Positions 22,061 to 26,406 of a stretch of DNA of 26,406 nt are shown piece by piece. The stretch comes from CAZAYP01 sp964489425 [NCBI: uncultured Verrucomicrobiota bacterium] (lineage in GTDB: Bacteria; Verrucomicrobiota; Kiritimatiellia; RZYC01). Every line of letters starts with the position of its first letter. The first letter of the stretch is position 1. The position numbers and the translations under genes are program-made. Location: positions 1 to 26,406 of the forward strand of contig CAZAYP010000071.1 in NCBI GenBank assembly GCA_964489425.1, written 5' to 3'. The notes beneath the pieces are model-generated. The model worked only from the letters and a program-made list of their open reading frames with translations. It searched no databases and had not been told where the DNA came from.

Positions 22061-24463
22061 TTACGTATCCCGAATTTCCACCGGCAGCCCGGCGCGCAGC
22101 GCGTTCTTTATATTGTCAAAATACCGGTTGACTTCATCGTCTGTCAAGGTTTTATTTTTGGCGCGGAACGTCAGGGCGTAGGCCATGCTCTGGCGTCCGC
22201 CGAGGGCGGCGCCGCGGTACACGTCGAACAGCGCCACGGCCTCCAGCTCCGGCGGCGCCGCGGCGCGGAGGACCCCCGCAATATCGTCGTGGCTGACGCC
22301 CGGCGCCACCAGCAGGGCAATGTCCCGCTCCACGCAGGGGTAGGGGTTGGGTACGGCCACGGCCGGCAGGTCGTAGGCGTGGCGCAGCAGGCGATCCACG
22401 CGCAGTTCCGCCACGGCCACCGGGTCCGCCAGCCGCCACTCCGCGCGCAGCTCGGGCCGCACCAGGCCCAGGCTGCCCAGCGCGCCGTCCGCAGTCGTGA
22501 CGGACCAGGCCGCCCCGGCCTGGAACTCCGGCCGGCCGGTTTCCGGCTGCAGCGTCCAGCCGCGCACGTTCATCTTCGCGAACAGGGCGGCCAGGATGCC
22601 CTTGAGCCACAGCAGCATTTCCTCGTTGCCCACCGGCCGGCGCTTGTCCAGCGCGCCCCGGCCCACGGGTCCCATGAGGCCGATGGCCAGGCTGTCCAGC
22701 TCTTCGGCCGCGTCGTCTTTCTTGAAATACACCTTGCCGAACTCGAACAGCGCGGCTTCCGGGGCCTGGCGTGCGCGGTTGCGGCCGAGAGTGTCGATCA
22801 TCTGGGGAAACAGCGCGGGCCGCAGGATGGCCTGGTCGTGGCTGATCGGGTGGGGCAGGGCCACGCGCGCGGCGCGGCTGTCCGGCAGGCAGAGGTCGAG
22901 CAGCTTCTCCGCCACCAGGCTGTAGTTCATGATTTCCTGCAGGCCCAGCGCGGCCAGGGCGGCGCGCGCCCGGAACACGGCGCGCGGGCCGCGGTCGTCG
23001 GCGTCCGGCGCCACCACGCATCGCGGCGCGGGCGCCGGGATGCGCTCCAGCCCGTGCACGCGGGCGAACTCCTCGATCAGGTCGACCTCCCGCTCAATGT
23101 CGGGGCGGAACGTAGGCACGGCCACGGTGCAGGAGTCGGCGTCTTCGGCCACTACCGGCAGTTCGAGGGCCGTGAACACTTTTTTCACGGTCGCCGGCGG
23201 CTCGGTCAGCCCGGTCAGCGCTGCCAGGCGCTGCCAGCGGCAACGCACGCGCAGCGGCGCGCGCGGCGCGGGGAACGCGTCCACCACGCCGGGCGCGCAC
23301 TGCGCGCCGGCCAGGTCTACCATGAACGCCGCCGCGCGGCGGCTGGCCCACTCGGCGCCGCCGAGGTCCGCGCCGCGTTCGAAGCGGTACGAGGCCTCGG
23401 TGGCCAGACCCAGCTTCTTGGAGGTGGCGCGCACGCTGGCGGGATGGAAATAAGCGCTCTCGAGCAAAATGGTCCGGGTGTCGGCGCGGATCTCGCTGCC
23501 GGCGCCGCCCATGACGCCGGCCACGGCCACGGCGCGCGCCGCGTCCGCGATCACCAGCATCTCCGGGGCCAGCTGGCGCGCCACGCCATCCAGCGTGGCC
23601 AGGGTTTCGCCGGGCTGCGCGCGCCGCACCACGATCCGGCCCTCGGCCAGCAGGGTTTGGTCAAACGCGTGCAGCGGCTGGCCGCACTCGAGCATGACGT
23701 AGTTGGTGATGTCCACGATGTTGTTGATCGGCCGCACGCCCGCCAGGCTCAGCCGCCGCTGCATCCAGAAAGGGCTGGGCTTGATCGCGGCGTTGTCCAG
23801 CACGCGCGCGGTGTAGCGCGGGCACAGGTCGGGATCGGCGATGTCCACGCGGGTGCGCTCCGCCGCGGGCGCGCCCTGTTCGGCCAGCCGGATCTCCGGC
23901 CGCCGGAGCGCCGTGCCGTACAGCGCCGCCACCTCGCGGGCCAGGCCGATGACCCCCAGGCAGTCCGGGCGGTTGGGCGTGATCTCCAGCACCAGCACGG
24001 TTTCCGGGCCGCCGAGCACGTCGGCCAGGGGGGTGCCGGCGGAGAGCCCGGCGTCCAGCGCCAGGAGCCCGGCGTGGTCCTCGGACAGGCCCAGCTCGTC
24101 TTCCGCGCACAACATGCCCAGCGACTCGACGCCGCGCAGCTTGACCTTCTTAATCTTCTGGCCGTTGGCCAGCACGCAGCCGAGTTTCGCCAGCGGGTAC
24201 TTGCCGCCGGCCTGCACGTTGGGCGCGCCGCAGACCACGGGCAGCAGGTCGCAGCCGTCGAACACGTCGCACAGCACGAGCTGGTCCGCGTTGGGGTGGC
24301 GCCGCACCGCGCGCACTTCGCCCACGACCATGCCGGCCAGGTCCGCGCCCACGACCCGCAGGCCTTCGACCTCGGTGCCGGAAAAAGTCAGCCGGGCGGC
24401 CAGCCCCTTGGCGTCGTCCTCGAACGTCACGTATTCACGCAGCCACGATATCGGCACTCTCAT
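22061..24463 (-). CDS. pheT: Phenylalanine--tRNA ligase beta subunit
   Basis: An 800-aa beta subunit of the alpha2-beta2 phenylalanyl-tRNA synthetase, which charges tRNA-Phe in the cytoplasm. Full domain order is visible: N-terminal MRVPISWLREYV; EMAP/OB tRNA-binding domain (about 40-150, with HPNADQLVLCDV, VCGAPNV and SLGMLCAEDELGL); ITPNRPDCLGVIGLAREVAAL (161-181); B3/4 editing region (about 210-380, with RPINNIVDITNYVMLECGQP and LEITPNRPD upstream); B5 domain (about 400-470); the catalytic-like core (EIMNYSLV, ILRPALFPQMI, ALFEFGKVY); and the FDX-ACB anticodon-binding domain (about 705-800, PYPCVERDIALLV to the C-terminus). Length is normal. ATG 24463 lies 27 bp after the pta stop, with GGGAG upstream, so the two are likely co-transcribed. 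The usual partner pheS is not adjacent in this window. Confidence 0.97.
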   Translation of the reverse strand: MRVPISWLREYVTFEDDAKGLAARLTFSGTEVEGLRVVGADLAGMVVGEVRAVRRHPNADQLVLCDVFDGCDLLPVVCGAPNVQAGGKYPLAKLGCVLANGQKIKKVKLRGVESLGMLCAEDELGLSEDHAGLLALDAGLSAGTPLADVLGGPETVLVLEITPNRPDCLGVIGLAREVAALYGTALRRPEIRLAEQGAPAAERTRVDIADPDLCPRYTARVLDNAAIKPSPFWMQRRLSLAGVRPINNIVDITNYVMLECGQPLHAFDQTLLAEGRIVVRRAQPGETLATLDGVARQLAPEMLVIADAARAVAVAGVMGGAGSEIRADTRTILLESAYFHPASVRATSKKLGLATEASYRFERGADLGGAEWASRRAAAFMVDLAGAQCAPGVVDAFPAPRAPLRVRCRWQRLAALTGLTEPPATVKKVFTALELPVVAEDADSCTVAVPTFRPDIEREVDLIEEFARVHGLERIPAPAPRCVVAPDADDRGPRAVFRARAALAALGLQEIMNYSLVAEKLLDLCLPDSRAARVALPHPISHDQAILRPALFPQMIDTLGRNRARQAPEAALFEFGKVYFKKDDAAEELDSLAIGLMGPVGRGALDKRRPVGNEEMLLWLKGILAALFAKMNVRGWTLQPETGRPEFQAGAAWSVTTADGALGSLGLVRPELRAEWRLADPVAVAELRVDRLLRHAYDLPAVAVPNPYPCVERDIALLVAPGVSHDDIAGVLRAAAPPELEAVALFDVYRGAALGGRQSMAYALTFRAKNKTLTDDEVNRYFDNIKNALRAGLPVEIRDT

Positions 24464-24490
24464 GCGGTCAGCTCCCTTGCCGGGTCCCGG

Positions 24491-25513
24491 TTATTCCGCC
24501 CACTCGGTGATGGCGGCCATGCAGGCGCAGTCCACGATGTCGTCGACCGAGCACCCGCGCGAGCCGTCGATGAACGGCCGCCGCAGCCCCTGCACGATCG
24601 GCCCGATGGCCGTGGCGCCGGCGAGGCGCTCGGTGGCCTTGTAGATGGCGTTGCCGCAGTTCAGGTCCGGGAAGACCAGCACGTTGCAGCGGCCGGCCAC
24701 CGCCGAGCCCGGCGCCTTGCGGCTGCCGATGTCCGGGATCACGGCGGCATCGAACTGCAACTCGCCGTCGATTTTCAGGTCCGGCGCCATGGCCTGGGCG
24801 CGGGCCGTGGCGTCCACGACCTTCTGCACGATGGGGTCCTTGGCCGAGCCCTTGGTGGAGCAGCTGATCATGCCCACGCGCGGCTCGTCGCCGGTCAGCG
24901 CGCGGTAGGAGCGCGCGGTCATCACGGCGATGTCCGCGAGTTGCTCGACCGTGGGGTTGATGATCAGCGCGCAGTCGGCGTAAAAGAGCGCGCCGCGAAA
25001 GCCCCAGCGCGGGTCCGGCATCTGCATGATGAAGAAGGAGGAGGCGGTCTGGATGCCGGCGCGGGTGCGGAACAGCTGCAGCGCGGGCCGGGTCTTGGCC
25101 CCGGTGTTGTGGTTGTAGCCCTTGGGGTTGCCGCCGCCGGACACGTAGCCGTGGGCGTCGCCGGCGCACACCATGGCCGCGGCGAACACGCAGGTGTCCT
25201 TGAGCCATTCGCGTGCGGCCGCCTCGGTCAGGCCCTTGGCCTTGCGCAGCTCCACCACCGTGGCCACGTAGGCGGCCAGGCGCGGGCTGGCGTTGACATC
25301 CACGATCTCCACGCCGTCCAGGTTGACCCGGCTGGCCGCGGCCAGGGCGCGGATGGCGGCGGCGTCGCCGACCAGCAGGGGCTGGGCCAGGCCCGTGGCT
25401 TTGAGCTTGGCTGCGGCTTCCAGGTTGCGCGGGTCGTCGCTTTCCGTGAGGCAGATCTTGCGGTTGAGCGCCCGGGCTTTCTGGCGCAACTGGTCCATGA
25501 GGGTTTCCGGCAT
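24491..25513 (-). CDS. pta: Phosphate acetyltransferase
   Basis: A 340-aa short-form phosphate acetyltransferase (acetyl-CoA + phosphate = acetyl phosphate + CoA), used with acetate kinase in acetate production or assimilation. It matches the PTA_PTB catalytic domain only, without the N-terminal DRTGG/P-loop part of the long enzymes. Seen: RKICLTESDDPRNLEAA (17-33), FAAAMVCAGDAHGYVSGGG (109-127), KTRPALQLFRT (139-149), ADCALIINPT (176-185), GMISCSTKGSAKDP (215-228), ELQFDAAVIP (251-260), NVLVFPDLNCGNAIYKATER (276-295) and IGPIVQGLRRPF (303-314). Between VSGGG and the TRPALQ helix there is a slightly different loop (NPKGYNHNTGAK). ATG 25513 has AAGGAG at 25524-25519. It heads a unit with pheT. 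No ackA is seen here. Confidence 0.95.
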   Translation of the reverse strand: MPETLMDQLRQKARALNRKICLTESDDPRNLEAAAKLKATGLAQPLLVGDAAAIRALAAASRVNLDGVEIVDVNASPRLAAYVATVVELRKAKGLTEAAAREWLKDTCVFAAAMVCAGDAHGYVSGGGNPKGYNHNTGAKTRPALQLFRTRAGIQTASSFFIMQMPDPRWGFRGALFYADCALIINPTVEQLADIAVMTARSYRALTGDEPRVGMISCSTKGSAKDPIVQKVVDATARAQAMAPDLKIDGELQFDAAVIPDIGSRKAPGSAVAGRCNVLVFPDLNCGNAIYKATERLAGATAIGPIVQGLRRPFIDGSRGCSVDDIVDCACMAAITEWAE

Positions 25514-25557
25514 ACGATCTCCTTAGATAAAAGCTAAAACCATTTCGTCACCCGCGG

Positions 25558-25574
25558 CCCGGCCGCCGGCCGGG
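25558..25574. other. GC-rich hairpin upstream of pta
   Basis: CCCGGCC (25558-25564) and GGCCGGG (25568-25574) form a perfect 7-bp stem with a GCC loop, about 45 nt before the pta start in the 149-bp spacer to the toxin gene. It could be the end of the toxin-antitoxin transcript or part of the pta leader; there is no adjacent T-run. Confidence 0.4.
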
Positions 25575-25662
25575 TCGCGCGGTGCATTCATACTCCAGCC
25601 GCAGCCGGCGGGGCAACCGCAAAATGCGCGGGATATGGCGGGGGGCGGGCTAGGTGGAGCTG

Positions 25663-26046
25663 CTAACTTAAATTCGCGGAACGATCGAGAGGGAGCAGGC
25701 GTATGCGGGCCCGATGCTCATCCACGGAAACGAGCGCTCCGGTTTCGAGGGCCGCGGCGTGCCGCAATAGAGCGCTCAGAATCGCATCCGTACAGTGTTG
25801 CGGGGTGGGGTCTGGAGTGCGTATTTGAATAACGCTGGGGGCATTAGCCGCTGTGGCGGCCAGAATTGCGCCAAAATCAAGATCGTGCGTGAATACAACC
25901 TGCGCGTTTTCACGCGCCCACGTGAGGATCTCCCGGTCGGTCGCAGCGGGTGCCCCAAGCGCAGTCCAGTGTTTGGCGACATGTCCCGCACGGGTCAGCA
26001 CTGGCACCCAATCCGGCGAAAGGTTCATGTCCACTACAATGTTCAT
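25663..26046 (-). CDS. DUF5615 PIN-like toxin of a type II toxin-antitoxin pair
   Basis: A 127-aa protein of the DUF5615 (COG4634, Mut7-C-like PIN fold) family, predicted RNases that pair with DUF433 proteins. The acidic active-site pattern is visible: D6 in MNIVVDMNLSP, D38 in ATDREIL, and D55 and D57 in FTHDLDFGAIL; then SVIQIRTPDP (71-80), which is usual for the family. Start: although the frame is open further upstream, ATG 26046 gives the canonical 'MNIVVDMNLS' N-terminus and overlaps the antitoxin stop as ATGA (TGA at 26045-26043), showing translational coupling. Length is normal (about 110-130). Likely controlled through the antitoxin's promoter. Confidence 0.88.
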   Translation of the reverse strand: MNIVVDMNLSPDWVPVLTRAGHVAKHWTALGAPAATDREILTWARENAQVVFTHDLDFGAILAATAANAPSVIQIRTPDPTPQHCTDAILSALLRHAAALETGALVSVDEHRARIRLLPLDRSANLS

Positions 26047-26273
26047 GCAGGTACAAGGGGGATCTCGACTTCCTCGGTGCGCCATGCGGCATAGGTCAAG
26101 GCTTGTGTGATATCCTCTTTTTCCAAGTATGGGTAGAGCTTGAGGATCTCGTCTCGGGTTTGCCCGGCGGCTATCAGGCCGACAATCATCCCGGCCGTGA
26201 CACGCATACCCCGGATGCATGGCTTTCCACCCATGACCTCGGGGTCAAATGTTATCCGATCAATGTTGTTCAT
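26043..26273 (-). CDS. DUF433 antitoxin
   Basis: A 76-aa DUF433 (COG2442) protein, a small helix-turn-helix-type antitoxin. Family hallmarks are RITFDPEVMGGKPCIRGMRV (6-25), followed by TAGMIVGLIAAGQTRDEILKLYPYLEKEDITQAL, matching the 'vi..l..G.s.eeIl..yP.L...di.aaL.ya' pattern. ATG 26273 has GGAGGT at 26285-26280. It is expected to neutralise the DUF5615 toxin and repress its own promoter. First gene of the two-gene unit, stop overlapping the toxin start. Confidence in the family is high; the antitoxin role rests on established prediction for this pair, not on data here. Confidence 0.92.
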   Translation of the reverse strand: MNNIDRITFDPEVMGGKPCIRGMRVTAGMIVGLIAAGQTRDEILKLYPYLEKEDITQALTYAAWRTEEVEIPLVPA

Positions 26274-26294
26274 CGTTTTACCTCCACCCGCGCA

Positions 26295-26303
26295 AGTATA
26301 CCA
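26295..26303 (-). promoter_or_regulatory. Extended -10 promoter of the toxin-antitoxin unit
   Basis: On the minus strand TGGTATACT is an extended -10 element (TG, one base, TATACT), about 22 nt before the DUF433 start. No good -35 hexamer lies at 17 bp, which is tolerable for extended -10 promoters. The embedded palindrome GTATAC might belong to an operator. The region 26304-26406 holds no recognised gene. Confidence 0.5.
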
Positions 26304-26406
26304 TGAAACTACATCGTGAAGGCATAGCTTTTATCTCTTCGCAGCAGTGTACGCGTTGCGTCACAATTAATGACACCGAAAGCTTGGAATGCAGGAGGGA
26401 TGGAAA

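Noticed and set aside
21929-25537. Plus-strand 1202-aa frame opposite pheT and pta
   Set aside because: It spans two unmistakable genes on the minus strand and their spacer; it exists only because of high GC.

Overview
The window is a GC-rich (mostly above 60%) bacterial chromosome segment. Lineage is an inference only. RNase Y, a five-fold repeated secreted protein ending in an FGE-sulfatase-like domain, a 'YALEYADKLTGAW...FYRIS' module typical of PVC-group secreted proteins, an Agl23-type protein and scattered palindromic intergenic repeats together suggest a PVC-superphylum bacterium (Kiritimatiellota, Lentisphaerota or Verrucomicrobiota). No rRNA, tRNA, CRISPR array, insertion sequence or prophage was recognised.

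Layout. (1) 1-6385, plus strand: a membrane-remodelling-like locus. It holds the C-terminal half of a bacterial dynamin-like protein, an AAA_14/DUF4143 ATPase, about 525 bp of palindromic repeats, an Hsp70-like protein fused to two PEGA domains and a membrane hairpin, and a second dynamin-like GTPase. (2) 11104-6414, minus strand: a tightly coupled three-gene operon of a degenerate P-loop kinase-like protein, an ABC-2-type membrane protein, and an Agl23-family GT-C-like membrane protein fused to an NHL propeller. (3) 14819-11433, minus: a 1128-aa secreted repeat protein with a Pro/Thr linker and an FGE-like domain. (4) 14994-17930, plus: a secreted protein of unknown family and a 700-aa anchored protein with a beta-rich N-terminal half and a helical-repeat C-terminal half, resembling the lipid-transport module of vitellogenin. 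(5) 21474-17959, minus: housekeeping genes rarA, 5-formyltetrahydrofolate cyclo-ligase (lacking an in-frame stop and running into rny), and rny. (6) 21475-22060: intergenic sequence with inverted repeats and a possible small membrane-protein gene. (7) 25513-22061, minus: pta and pheT. (8) 26273-25663, minus: a DUF433/DUF5615 toxin-antitoxin pair.

The strongest candidate for an undescribed system is the dynamin/Hsp70-PEGA/dynamin locus. Its Hsp70 has lost several nucleotide-binding residues and gained a membrane anchor. The vitellogenin-like pair at 14994-17930 is second. Coordinates include stop codons. All functional calls rest on motif recognition from the translated sequence, without database searches.
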